Assembly (NCBI GenBank): GCA_002720855.1 | Contig: PBIN01000015.1 | Coordinates: forward strand, 496,001 to 560,000 | Origin: Rhodospirillaceae bacterium | Lineage (GTDB): Bacteria; Pseudomonadota; Alphaproteobacteria; MPNO01; UBA2964 | Length of the DNA stretch: 64,000 nucleotides | Direction: 5' to 3' | Shown: piece by piece, positions 17,158-25,635 of the stretch | Numbering within the stretch: the first letter of the stretch is position 1 | Layout: each line of letters begins with the position of its first letter | Position numbers and translations under genes: made by a program | Notes under the pieces: generated by a model | What the model was told of the DNA's origin: nothing | The model's input: only the letters and a program-made list of their open reading frames with translations | Databases searched by the model: none

Positions 17158-18365
17158 TGCCGGCACGACCGTAAAGCGTATCGTTGCCATCGGCTGACGC
17201 CGCGATTACACCGCCAAAGCCGTTATCCGCCGCGACGTTCGAATCGCCATAGATCGTGTCGTCACCATCACCGCCATCGATCCAGTCATTGCCTGTACCA
17301 CCCTCGATGATCTCGCCATCCGCAGCGCCAATAATAATCTCATCGGCAGACGTCACCGTCACGGTTACGGTTACGATCCCGCCCCTACCGTCGCTAACGG
17401 TATAGCTAAAGCTGTCCGGACCCATGGAATCGGCCGGCGGGATATAGGCAAAATCGCCATTGGCTGCCATGACAACTGTACCCTGTTTTGCGGCCAGCGT
17501 AAACCAATCAAGGGCAACTTTGTGGTCCTTTTGCACCCCGTTTCCGCTCTCATACATAGCGCCCAGATTGTATTGAGCTTGCGCAAACCCCTGATTGGCC
17601 GCTAACCGGTACCACCTAAGCGCTGCCTTATAATCCTGTGGAACACCGTATCCTCCTTGGTACAGAACACCCAGGTTGTTCTGCCCTTCGGCATACCCTT
17701 GTTCCGCGGCAAGGGTAAACCACTTCAATGCCGCAGCATAGTTCTGTTGCACCCCTATGCCGTTAAGGAACAACACACCAAGATTGTTTTGGGAGACGAA
17801 GTCTCCCTGATTGGCGGCAAGGGTGTACCACCTGATTGCTTCCCGGTAATTCTGCGGAACGCCATCACCTTTTTCATAGAGAGCGCCCAGATTGTTTTGA
17901 GCACGGATATTTCCCTGATTTAATGTACCACTTCACTGCTATATCAAGATTTTGCGGAACGCCTTCACCATTTTTATAGAGCAAACCGAGATTAAACTGA
18001 GCGCGAGCGTCTCCTTTTTCAGCGAGCCACATCCAAATACGGTGAGCCGTTGCGAAATCTCCGTTTACTGCAGCTTCCCGGCCGTCCTCGAAGTCTTGTT
18101 GCAAGTCATGCCATAGAGCTCCAAGCAGGAAAGTCGCGACCAACCACAAACTGATAATCATGTTGCGCATGAAAAAAGAATTACAAATTTTACGCGATTA
18201 GAAAAGAGGTGGGGGAGGACGCTATCGGCCTCTGTCTGAAGGCCAAAAATTATAAGTGTGAAGGGCTGCTAACCCGTGCAAAACCATCGAAAGCAATCGT
18301 GCTGTCAAACAGAATTGCAGAAAGGAAATTACAACATACTTGGCGCTAAATGATGGTTTGGAAAA

Positions 18366-18441
18366 TGGTGCCGCCTGCGTGACTTGAACACGCGACCCCC
18401 GCATTACGAATGCGATGCTCTACCAACTGAGCTAAGGCGGC
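18366..18441 (-). tRNA. tRNA-Thr (anticodon CGT)
   Basis: Read on the minus strand, a full cloverleaf is visible. The acceptor stem is GCCGCCT/AGGCGGC, the D-arm has AGCTCAGTTGGTAGAGC, the anticodon loop is TTCGTAA with anticodon CGT, and the T-arm is GCGTG-TTCAAGT-CACGC. The 3' CCA is encoded (18366-18368). It follows the hemY gene on the same strand after about 85 bases. No integrase or repeated 3' end is seen next to it, so it does not look like an occupied attachment site. Confidence 0.96.
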
Positions 18442-18526
18442 GCCGGCGCTGTTATAGCAGATAAATCCTTAACGAAGGAATTCGATATCCACTCGGCGGG
18501 CTGTTTACGACGCCGAAGTCTGACCG

Positions 18527-19975
18527 TCAACGGGGCTGGTTGGAATTGACAGCGGCCGGAGTGGGTTCAGTACCATCTGGCGCCAGCAATTCCTGTTTGG
18601 GCGCTTCTTCATCGCTGTCCACCAACATCGCATTTTCAGGCGACTCAACTGGCAATGATTCCGATTCGGGTTTGGCCAAAGCAAACGTATGTTCCGGCAC
18701 CCGCCAGTCAAGGGTGCCTAACTCGTCGCAACGGCTGCAGAGCGGTGCCCAGACTGAATGCGCGCCGCCGCAATCTGAGCAGATCCATGCCGGGTCAGGT
18801 GCTGCACGTGCTGCCTGCATCAACCATTGGCGAACCGCATCCATATCTGCATTTTCACCTTCCTCAAGCTCCGCCATGAGACGGCAGATACGGGATGGCG
18901 GGTTTTCGAGGCCCAGTGTTTCAAGATGCGTCCGCGCTGCGCCCCAAATCTTGGCATCGATCAATGCCTGTACCAACGCAATGCGACTTTCAGGGTGATC
19001 CGGATTGAGATCTCGAAGTGCTTCAAGCTTTTTGACGCGCGTCAACGCATCAGGCGCATAGTCACCGCCGACATAGAGTTTTGCCAAAACGGGATGCGGT
19101 GAATGCGACCAAACATCCTTAATAAGATTTAAAAGACTGCGGAATTTACCTGCTTCATTCATCAGCTGTGCCCGGCGCACAATGGCGGGCAAATGATCCG
19201 GCTGCTCTTTGTGGGCTTTGTCGGCAAATGATAACGCTGCAGTCTTATTGCCTGATTCTTCCGCTTCAATACTGGATCCCAATAAAATGGCTGCGCGCAA
19301 TCTTTTGCCTTCAGCGGGTTTAAACGCTTTTGATTTTATTGCCTGATCAAGTGTTTTAAGTGCCCCTTGCCATTGACCCTCGCGCACCTGCAGATCAAAG
19401 AGTGTGGTCAACACCCACGGTGTTTTTGGCTGAAGTGATTTCGCGCGCCCCGCATAGGACAGCGCCGCTGTTGTGTCGCCGTCTCGTTCCGCCTGCATTA
19501 ACAGGCCGCGGAGGCCGAGGAATGCTGTCTCCGGTCGTTTGAGCATTGCATTGAAATATCTACCCGCCGCGTCCTCATCACCATTCAGCTGCGCAGCCTG
19601 CGCTGAAAGCAGCATCGTAAGCGGGGGATCACCCAATAGAGTGTCGGCCTTCTGCGCTTGACGTTTCGCCTCATTGGCATCGCCCGCTGCAACCGCCACC
19701 ATGCCCTGGGTTAGCGCCTTGTAACCGCGTTCGCGTTTGCCGCTTCGACGTGAATTGGAAATGGCTTTTGGCACCCGCCTTGCACTCCACCATAGGCGAT
19801 ACAAAATAGCGACGGTGGCCGCAAAAACGAGCAGTCCTGCAAATGCAACAACCAGTTCCACATCGACACGCAGATCACCCCAGGCCATTGTCATCGTTCC
19901 GGGATTTTCGACAAGCCATACCACCCCCGAAATAATGATGCCGGCGCAAACCACAAAAATGATTGTGCGGATCAT
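18527..19975 (-). CDS. hemY: HemY-like TPR membrane protein with C-terminal zinc ribbon
   Basis: The 482-residue protein has two N-terminal membrane helices (TIIFVVCAGIIISGVVWLVE and VELVVAFAGLLVFAATVAIL), the HemY_N region and a long TPR solenoid. This is the enterobacterial-type HemY found after hemD, not protoporphyrinogen oxidase. Its role in haem synthesis is probably organisational. The C-terminus carries CSDCGGAHSVWAPLCSRC (around residues 401-418), a four-Cys ribbon like those in TPR regulators such as LapB. It overlaps the HemD-Mic60 stop by four bases (ATGA). Part of the hemC-hemD-hemY operon. Confidence 0.85.
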   Translation of the reverse strand: MIRTIIFVVCAGIIISGVVWLVENPGTMTMAWGDLRVDVELVVAFAGLLVFAATVAILYRLWWSARRVPKAISNSRRSGKRERGYKALTQGMVAVAAGDANEAKRQAQKADTLLGDPPLTMLLSAQAAQLNGDEDAAGRYFNAMLKRPETAFLGLRGLLMQAERDGDTTAALSYAGRAKSLQPKTPWVLTTLFDLQVREGQWQGALKTLDQAIKSKAFKPAEGKRLRAAILLGSSIEAEESGNKTAALSFADKAHKEQPDHLPAIVRRAQLMNEAGKFRSLLNLIKDVWSHSPHPVLAKLYVGGDYAPDALTRVKKLEALRDLNPDHPESRIALVQALIDAKIWGAARTHLETLGLENPPSRICRLMAELEEGENADMDAVRQWLMQAARAAPDPAWICSDCGGAHSVWAPLCSRCDELGTLDWRVPEHTFALAKPESESLPVESPENAMLVDSDEEAPKQELLAPDGTEPTPAAVNSNQPR

Positions 19976-21918
19976 CCGCCAGACACTCCAGAAGCTCCGG
20001 CACCCTGCAATGCACTTTGAAAGAGGTTGGAGATCGCGCTATCGACTGCTATCCGCGCTTCTGCGTCGGCAAGCCATTTTTTCGCGACTCTGGCCGGATC
20101 ACCTTTCAAGCCTTTGACGATTCCAACGGCCGCTTTTAAATCTCCGGCGGCGAGACGCAGCTCGACCCTGGCGACATGACCCGCAACATCATCCCGTTTC
20201 GCCCCGGTCTCGCCGACGCGGCGGAAGGTGACCAGGCTCGATATTTTAAAGATTGTCTTGTCAACCCAACTGTCGCCTGCGGGCGTATAACTCGCCCTTA
20301 CGATATCGCCAGACAGACGATCAAAACGCCGTTGCAGAACCGGCAGGTCGGGAGCACCTTTGGCGGCATGGTTTTTCAAAATCGTCAGGTTGGCTTTATG
20401 TGCAGTATTGTCAGCAACGAGCGCCTCGACGGCTGCAAAGGGCGACGCAAAACCACTAGCGGTTCTGGCGGCGTCACGCAACTGTCCAATGGCAAGTAAT
20501 AATGCATTGCTCTTGCCGGGACCTTCAGCAATCAGCGCCGGTCGTGTTTCAAGCGCTGTGATGCGCACCCCAAGATTCTGCACGAGGGCATGAAGAGCCG
20601 TATTTTCTTTTTCCAGTGATGCCAATTTGCCGCTTGAGTTTTCTCTTAGAGCGGCAATTGCTTTGGCTGAGTCCGGTGATACGGGTACCGATGTCAGTGC
20701 AGCAATTTTTTTATCAAAATCATTCAGTCGACCCGACAGCGATTTGACCTCCGACGAAAGAACGCGCTGGCCAGCATCAATTTTTTTGATTTCGTTTGTC
20801 GTGGCATTGAATGCCGTAGGTGATACGCCTTGCGATTTCTTCGCCAACGCGGTTTTCACGGCAGTCAGTTCTTTCTCGACCACGACGATCCGTTTGCTCA
20901 ACGCATCAACGCGTTCCGCAACATCAGCTTTGCGTCCTGCATCCATAACAACCGTCAGAACAGTCCGCATCCAGTCGGGCAAAGCCGGCCCCCAAAGTGG
21001 CCAGAAAATATAGGAACCCGCCAAACCAAGCAAAACAACCAGAACTGTTACCAGCCGCCAGGAGGCGCCGCTTTTCACTATTACTGTGGTGCCGGCGGCA
21101 TTCGAATTCGTCTCCGCTGCTTCATCTTTGGAGGATGGCATCGTTGACGGTTTGCTTTCTTCCGGTTTCTCTGTTTTCTCAGCTTCTGTCACAATTTCTT
21201 TTTTTGCCTGATCTCTAGCTTTTCGAAGGATATCCAGCAGCGCCGTCTGGTCCGGTTTTTCAGAAATTTCAATCTGTTTCCACGTCAGTGCCTTTACCGG
21301 TTCAGCAACCGCATCCGATAAACATATAGCGCATATACTGCTTAGCTCATGCTCCAATTTGGCATTTTTCAGGAGAGTAGCAAAAGTTGCGGCGGTTCGG
21401 GGAGAGAAAAACAGAACTGCGTCAATTTTCTGTTCCTGAAAAGATTTAATTGCGGCGTTGGAGAATTTCGCCGGGGTTTCAGCTCGGTAAAGTATATCCC
21501 GGCGCACTGAAAAGCCTTTTGCGGACAGAGATTCCTCTAAATTACCGGCAATGTGTTTACCTGAAATGTGAACCAGTGGCCCTGCGTCAGGAGATAGCTC
21601 AGTGGAAATCGGTTCATCGAGCGCCTCTACGTTTCCATCCGCACACCGAACGTCCTGGAATCCTTCGTCTTCGAGAACAGCAGCAGTTGCCTTTCCGACA
21701 GCATACGCCGGCAAGTGTCTGATTTCTGTCCCCCGTGCCAATGCATTTGCCCCACTTTGACTGGTAACAATCACCGCCTGAACATCTTCAAGGGAGACAG
21801 GTTTAACGTCGAAATGAATTTCAAGAAGCGGCTCTATCTGAACATCAAACCCCTCCGGTTCGAGGATTTCCTTGAGCTTTTTAGCTGCCTGTATATGTCT
21901 GGTAATGAGGACACGCAT
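19972..21918 (-). CDS. hemD: Uroporphyrinogen-III synthase fused to a Mic60/mitofilin-like domain
   Basis: The 648-residue protein has a HemD domain (about 1-235), which closes hydroxymethylbilane to uroporphyrinogen III. An acidic Lys/Glu/Ser-rich linker follows, then one membrane helix (about 289-309, VLVVLLGLAGSYIFWPLW), a long coiled coil, and a C-terminal mitofilin-type region with an amphipathic helix (VDKTIFKISSLVTFRRVG). Alphaproteobacterial Mic60 is known to sit beside haem genes; here the two are in one frame. I use the ATG at 21918, 13 bases after the hemC stop with GAGG upstream; a TTG at 21948 inside hemC is less likely. The HemD part would face the cytoplasm and the mitofilin part the periplasm. 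Confidence 0.88.
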   Translation of the reverse strand: MRVLITRHIQAAKKLKEILEPEGFDVQIEPLLEIHFDVKPVSLEDVQAVIVTSQSGANALARGTEIRHLPAYAVGKATAAVLEDEGFQDVRCADGNVEALDEPISTELSPDAGPLVHISGKHIAGNLEESLSAKGFSVRRDILYRAETPAKFSNAAIKSFQEQKIDAVLFFSPRTAATFATLLKNAKLEHELSSICAICLSDAVAEPVKALTWKQIEISEKPDQTALLDILRKARDQAKKEIVTEAEKTEKPEESKPSTMPSSKDEAAETNSNAAGTTVIVKSGASWRLVTVLVVLLGLAGSYIFWPLWGPALPDWMRTVLTVVMDAGRKADVAERVDALSKRIVVVEKELTAVKTALAKKSQGVSPTAFNATTNEIKKIDAGQRVLSSEVKSLSGRLNDFDKKIAALTSVPVSPDSAKAIAALRENSSGKLASLEKENTALHALVQNLGVRITALETRPALIAEGPGKSNALLLAIGQLRDAARTASGFASPFAAVEALVADNTAHKANLTILKNHAAKGAPDLPVLQRRFDRLSGDIVRASYTPAGDSWVDKTIFKISSLVTFRRVGETGAKRDDVAGHVARVELRLAAGDLKAAVGIVKGLKGDPARVAKKWLADAEARIAVDSAISNLFQSALQGAGASGVSGG

Positions 21919-21931
21919 TTCCAATACGGCC

Positions 21932-22870
21932 TCAACTGATGTCGTCAAAAAAATCGGCGCCCGCGCAGGACCGCAATTCTTCAGCTACTGCTATGCCGAT
22001 CTCTATAGCGTCGTGTACGTTCCCCGAACGCTGCGCTGCGTGAACTTCACTGCCGTCGGGTCTGACGATCAAGCCGCGAAAAAACAATTCCGAACCATCA
22101 ATCGTCGCAAGCCCTCCGATTGGTGTGCGGCATGATCCGTCCAGAATCCCCAGAAATGCGCGCTCAGATTTTGTGCGAATTTCGGTTTCCTGATGATTGA
22201 TCTGTGCGAGAAGATCGCAGGTTGAAGTATCATCCTCGCGGCATTCGATCCCGATAGCCCCCTGACAAACCGCCGGCAACATTTCATCCGGCTCAAGAAA
22301 GGCCGTTATCCTGTCAGCCAGCCCCAACCGCCTGAGGCCTGCGACAGCAAGGAATGTGGCATCCATATCACCGGCTACGATTTTATCGAGCCGCGTCTCG
22401 ACATTGCCCCTCAAAACATCAACCCGAACATCAGGTCGTGTATTAAGCAGAATGGCTTTGCGCCGAAGCGATGCTGTTCCAACAAATGCGCCAGTCGGTA
22501 AATCGGCCAGCTTTTTGATCGACGCATCGCAGGCAATCAGAGCATCACGGGGATCTTCGCGTTCCAGCAATGCTCCGATTGTTAATCCTTCCGGTAAAAT
22601 TGTTGGGACATCTTTCATAGAATGAACGGCTATATCTGCCCGGTCCTCTAAGAGCGCATCTTCAATTTCCTTGGTGAACAGACCCTTGCCGCCAGCGGAC
22701 GCCAAAGATCCGACTTGGATTTTGTCACCGGATGTCCGCATCGGGAGGATCTCAATCGCATTGTCAGAGGCGAGAGACGAATGCACAGCAGCCAATCGGT
22801 CTTTCACCAAATTGGCTTGTGCCAGGGCGAGAGGACTGCCTCTTGTTGCGATTCTAAATTTTTCGCTCAT
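21932..22870 (-). CDS. hemC: Hydroxymethylbilane synthase (porphobilinogen deaminase)
   Basis: The 312-residue enzyme polymerises four porphobilinogen units into hydroxymethylbilane. Seen in the protein: IATRGSPLALAQA at the N-terminus, the catalytic Asp region AVHSMKDVPTILPEG, the substrate-binding GTASLRRKAIL, and the dipyrromethane cofactor Cys in LDGSCRTPIGG. Length is normal. It is the first gene of the hemC-hemD/Mic60-hemY operon and diverges from tsaD over 69 bases, the usual alphaproteobacterial arrangement. Confidence 0.98.
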   Translation of the reverse strand: MSEKFRIATRGSPLALAQANLVKDRLAAVHSSLASDNAIEILPMRTSGDKIQVGSLASAGGKGLFTKEIEDALLEDRADIAVHSMKDVPTILPEGLTIGALLEREDPRDALIACDASIKKLADLPTGAFVGTASLRRKAILLNTRPDVRVDVLRGNVETRLDKIVAGDMDATFLAVAGLRRLGLADRITAFLEPDEMLPAVCQGAIGIECREDDTSTCDLLAQINHQETEIRTKSERAFLGILDGSCRTPIGGLATIDGSELFFRGLIVRPDGSEVHAAQRSGNVHDAIEIGIAVAEELRSCAGADFFDDIS

Positions 22871-22939
22871 TTTTAAGCTGTACCGCGTGGCACCGATTTG
22901 TGGAAGTCCTTCGTTATCTATGCGATAGACTGCCGGGTG

Positions 22940-23998
22940 ATGAATATTCTCGGCATAGAAACCAGTTGTGATGAAACGGCGGCTGCGGTTGTAACCGGTG
23001 ACGGAACGATTTTATCAAATGTCGTGCGGTCGCAACTGGAAGAACACGCTCCTTATGGCGGAATTGTTCCCGAGATCGCTGCGCGAGCCCACGTGAGCTC
23101 GCTGGAACCAATCGTCACAAGGGCCATGGATTTGGCGAAACTAAAATTCGATGATCTCGATGCGATTGCGGCAACCGGCGGTCCGGGATTAATCGGTGGC
23201 GTGATCGTGGGGGTCATGACGGCAAAGGCGATCGCTTCCGCCAAAAAACTGCCTTTTATGGCCATTAATCATCTCGAAGGTCACGCTCTTACCGCTCGTC
23301 TAACAGACGGAATTGAGTTTCCCTATCTTATGCTGCTCGTTTCCGGCGGACATACACAGCTCCTTGCCGTAAAAGGCGTCAGCGATTACCAGCGTCTCGG
23401 AACAACCATTGATGATGCGGTCGGAGAGGCTTTTGACAAAACCGCAAAAATGCTTGGACTGGAATATCCGGGAGGTCCTGCCGTCGAAAAGGCGGCGGCC
23501 GAAGGTTCCGCAGGTCGTTTCAGCCTGCCCCGACCCTTAAAGGGTCGGGACGGATGCGACTTCTCCTTTTCGGGCTTAAAAACGGCCGTTCGAACAGTAA
23601 TTCAGAATTTGCCACCCGGGGCGCTGAAAGAGAGCGATATTGCGGATATTTGTGCGGAATTTCAGACTGCCGTTGCGGACGTCATTTGCGACCGGGCAGC
23701 ACAGGCAATTTCTACATTCAAACAAACATTTCCAGCAGGAAATACCTTAGTCGTCGCGGGCGGCGTTGCTGCCAATTCGGCAATAAAAACAGCACTTACC
23801 GGGCTCTCCGAAGCCAAAAACATGCGTTTTATCGCACCGCCCGCAGCACTCTGCACAGACAACGCGGCGATGATCGCCTGGGCGGCAGCCGAACGGCTGA
23901 AAATGGGCCTAACAGATAATTTGGATTTCGCGCCCCGTCCGCGCTGGCCGCTAGATCAGAAAGCACCACCTGCGCCTTTTGCGGGAGTCAAAGCCTGA
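22940..23998 (+). CDS. tsaD: tRNA N6-adenosine threonylcarbamoyltransferase TsaD
   Basis: The 352-residue ASKHA-fold enzyme transfers the threonylcarbamoyl group to A37 of ANN-decoding tRNAs, together with TsaB and TsaE. Key features: [16 protein letters not shown] at the N-terminus, the metal-binding [13 protein letters not shown], and [13 protein letters not shown] start at the ATG at 22940; an upstream in-frame start at 22898 would add 14 residues with no family match. It diverges from hemC and is followed by the PEP-CTERM genes after a 204-base gap that holds a sigma-54 promoter match. Confidence 0.97.
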   Translation: MNILGIETSCDETAAAVVTGDGTILSNVVRSQLEEHAPYGGIVPEIAARAHVSSLEPIVTRAMDLAKLKFDDLDAIAATGGPGLIGGVIVGVMTAKAIASAKKLPFMAINHLEGHALTARLTDGIEFPYLMLLVSGGHTQLLAVKGVSDYQRLGTTIDDAVGEAFDKTAKMLGLEYPGGPAVEKAAAEGSAGRFSLPRPLKGRDGCDFSFSGLKTAVRTVIQNLPPGALKESDIADICAEFQTAVADVICDRAAQAISTFKQTFPAGNTLVVAGGVAANSAIKTALTGLSEAKNMRFIAPPAALCTDNAAMIAWAAAERLKMGLTDNLDFAPRPRWPLDQKAPPAPFAGVKA

Positions 23999-24106
23999 TA
24001 CAGGCAAACGTCAAAAACCCGCGATAGAGTCGCATAATCAAACAGTTTTGCACGTTTAGTGTATTGGTTACCACTTAAGACACTGATTTTAAATAATAAT
24101 ATATAG

Positions 24107-24123
24107 TTGGCACAACTCTTGCA
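24107..24123 (+). promoter_or_regulatory. Sigma-54 (-24/-12) promoter match upstream of PEP-CTERM genes
   Basis: TTGGCACAACTCTTGCA fits the RpoN consensus YTGGCACGNNNNTTGCW at all fixed positions except the G after TGGCAC. GG (24109-24110) and GC (24121-24122) are separated by exactly ten bases, as required. Transcription would start near 24134, about 70 bases before the ATG at 24203. PEP-CTERM genes in other bacteria are known to be RpoN-dependent through PrsK/PrsR. No activator site is assigned. Confidence 0.75.
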
Positions 24124-24202
24124 TTTTCTTAAGGATAGCGGGGAAGAATTTGTTAACTCGCTGGCTGTACTTAAGAGAATAACGACGATTAGCGACGATA
24201 GA

Positions 24203-24889
24203 ATGGTGAATTTGCGTTCGGCACTGATAGGGATTATTTCCGCAATTTTTATTGCGGGATATACCTTTACGCCTGCCAAAGCGGTTCCTTTTGCGGGAAC
24301 TGGCGGCTTTACACAGCCGACCACCACAATCGATTTTGAAAGCTTCTCAGTTGGCGAGCAAACACCCTCGACTGCTGAAGTAACCATTCACGCTGAGTTT
24401 CAAGGTTTTCCGTATCCGGAATTTACGCCTGCGGATGTGTATGTTCGACCGCAAGGGTTTGTGCAGCATTCAGGCATCTTCGAAGGCCAATATTATGGTT
24501 ACAATGCGGTCGATTTCGTTATCGAATTCAATGGCCTGGTGAAGGAATTTGGTGTCGGGATATTTGATCCTAATTTCGTGGGTAATGCGCTGATCGCTTA
24601 TGATGCCTTCGGAAATGAACTTGAGCGCGTTACATCAGGCACGGATGCCGAATTTCAGACCGGTCCAATTGGCGGCAGCTTTTCGACGTTTGTTGGTTTC
24701 ACTCGGGAAAATACCGACATCAAAAGCATTCGTCTCACAAATGCTCCGGGCGACGTTCTTGGCATCGACAACGTTACATATTCGGGTTTCGTCACAACTG
24801 AGCCAGATAGTCCGATACCGGAGCCCGGAACGGCCTTAATATTTTTAGGTAGTTTGCTTAGCATGAGGTATTTGCGACAACGAGGATAA
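24203..24889 (+). CDS. PEP-CTERM sorting-domain protein A
   Basis: The 228-residue secreted protein has a signal peptide (about residues 1-28, ending TPAKA) and a C-terminal sorting tag: PEPGT, a hydrophobic helix (ALIFLGSLLSMRYL) and a basic end (RQRG). Such proteins are cut and anchored by an exosortase and usually go to the surface or matrix. The body has FDPNFVGNALIAYDAFGNELERV, also found in the next gene, and looks like a beta-sandwich. I chose ATG 24203; an earlier TTG (24107) falls inside the sigma-54 promoter match. No exosortase gene is in the window. Confidence 0.85.
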   Translation: MVNLRSALIGIISAIFIAGYTFTPAKAVPFAGTGGFTQPTTTIDFESFSVGEQTPSTAEVTIHAEFQGFPYPEFTPADVYVRPQGFVQHSGIFEGQYYGYNAVDFVIEFNGLVKEFGVGIFDPNFVGNALIAYDAFGNELERVTSGTDAEFQTGPIGGSFSTFVGFTRENTDIKSIRLTNAPGDVLGIDNVTYSGFVTTEPDSPIPEPGTALIFLGSLLSMRYLRQRG

Positions 24890-24909
24890 GCTCAACATAG
24901 GGAAGAATC

Positions 24910-25635
24910 ATGATGACTGACATCGTGAATAGATTTAAAGGGCGTTTAGCCCTTTTTGGCGTTTGTACTTTGCTCTTAACTGGTGGAAACGTATCGCCCG
25001 CGTTTGCCGTCCCGTTTAATGGGCTCGGCAATTTTACTGAAGCGGTAACGGTTATCGACTTCGAGAGTTTCTCGTTGGGAACCTCGCAGCCGTCGACGAC
25101 TGACGTTACATTTAGAGCGGATTTCCCGGCATTTCCGGGTGTGCAAAATCCAAATGTCATGGTCCGCCAGGCCGCGGATTTAGGATTTACCCAATACGCC
25201 GGTATATTCGAAAGTCAATATTATGGCTTTGGCGAAGCGAACTTCATCATCCAGTTTGATGGCGTGGTGAAAGAATTCGGCATGGGTATTTTTGATCCCA
25301 ATTTCGCCGGCAACGTTATGATCGCCTATGACGCCTTCGGCAACGAGCTTGAACGGGTAACCACCGGAACCGACCCAGAGTTTCCGACGGGTGCTGTTGG
25401 CGGTGTATTTTCAACGTTTGTCGGGTTTACACGCGCCAGCGCCGACATCAACAGGATCGAACTTCACTCGGCACCCGCTGATGTTCTGGGCATTGACAAC
25501 GTTACCTATACCGCTCTCGAGGAAGCACCGAACATACCCGAACCGGCTACCGGATTGGTGTTCATGGGCAGTTTGATTGGATTTCAGTATTTTCGGCGAA
25601 AAAACCGCGCTTTAGCCAGATCACTTCGTTCCTGA
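24910..25635 (+). CDS. PEP-CTERM sorting-domain protein B (paralogue of A)
   Basis: The 241-residue protein repeats the plan of its neighbour: a signal peptide ending near SPAFA, a body with GIFDPNFAGNVMIAYDAFGN, and a C-terminal tag IPEPATGLVFMGSL with a basic end (FRRKNRALARSLRS). The two paralogues share most of the central region, so they arose by tandem duplication. It begins 20 bases after gene A with GGGAAGAA upstream and is probably on the same RpoN-driven transcript. ATG 24913 is an equal start. Its last 15 bases overlap the end of the convergent FGE-like gene. Confidence 0.85.
   Translation: MMTDIVNRFKGRLALFGVCTLLLTGGNVSPAFAVPFNGLGNFTEAVTVIDFESFSLGTSQPSTTDVTFRADFPAFPGVQNPNVMVRQAADLGFTQYAGIFESQYYGFGEANFIIQFDGVVKEFGMGIFDPNFAGNVMIAYDAFGNELERVTTGTDPEFPTGAVGGVFSTFVGFTRASADINRIELHSAPADVLGIDNVTYTALEEAPNIPEPATGLVFMGSLIGFQYFRRKNRALARSLRS

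Larger units (their letters stand above)
16532..18170 (-). pseudogene. Sel1-repeat/RTX calcium-binding protein, frameshifted
   Basis: Two overlapping frames form one gene. Frame one (18170 to about 17925) gives a signal-anchor (MIISLWLVATFLLGALW) and the first Sel1 repeat. Frame two continues with about five Sel1 repeats, a cadherin-like/Tandem-95 strand segment (DSMGPDSFSYTVSDGRGG), RTX nonapeptide repeats (GGDGDDTIYG, GRDGDDNLYGGGGHDVLNGG) and an acidic C-terminus typical of type I secretion substrates. At 17921-17924 the codons after Trp-Tyr are reduced to ATTA where the neighbouring repeat has 12 bases, so an 8-base deletion breaks the frame. If real, only a short product is made, unless translation restarts at GTG 17776. 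A sequencing error cannot be excluded. Fusion of Sel1 repeats with RTX repeats is unusual. Confidence 0.72.

Noticed and set aside
18366-18441. tRNA-Thr as an attachment site of an integrated element
   Set aside because: No integrase and no repeat of the tRNA 3' end is seen on either side.
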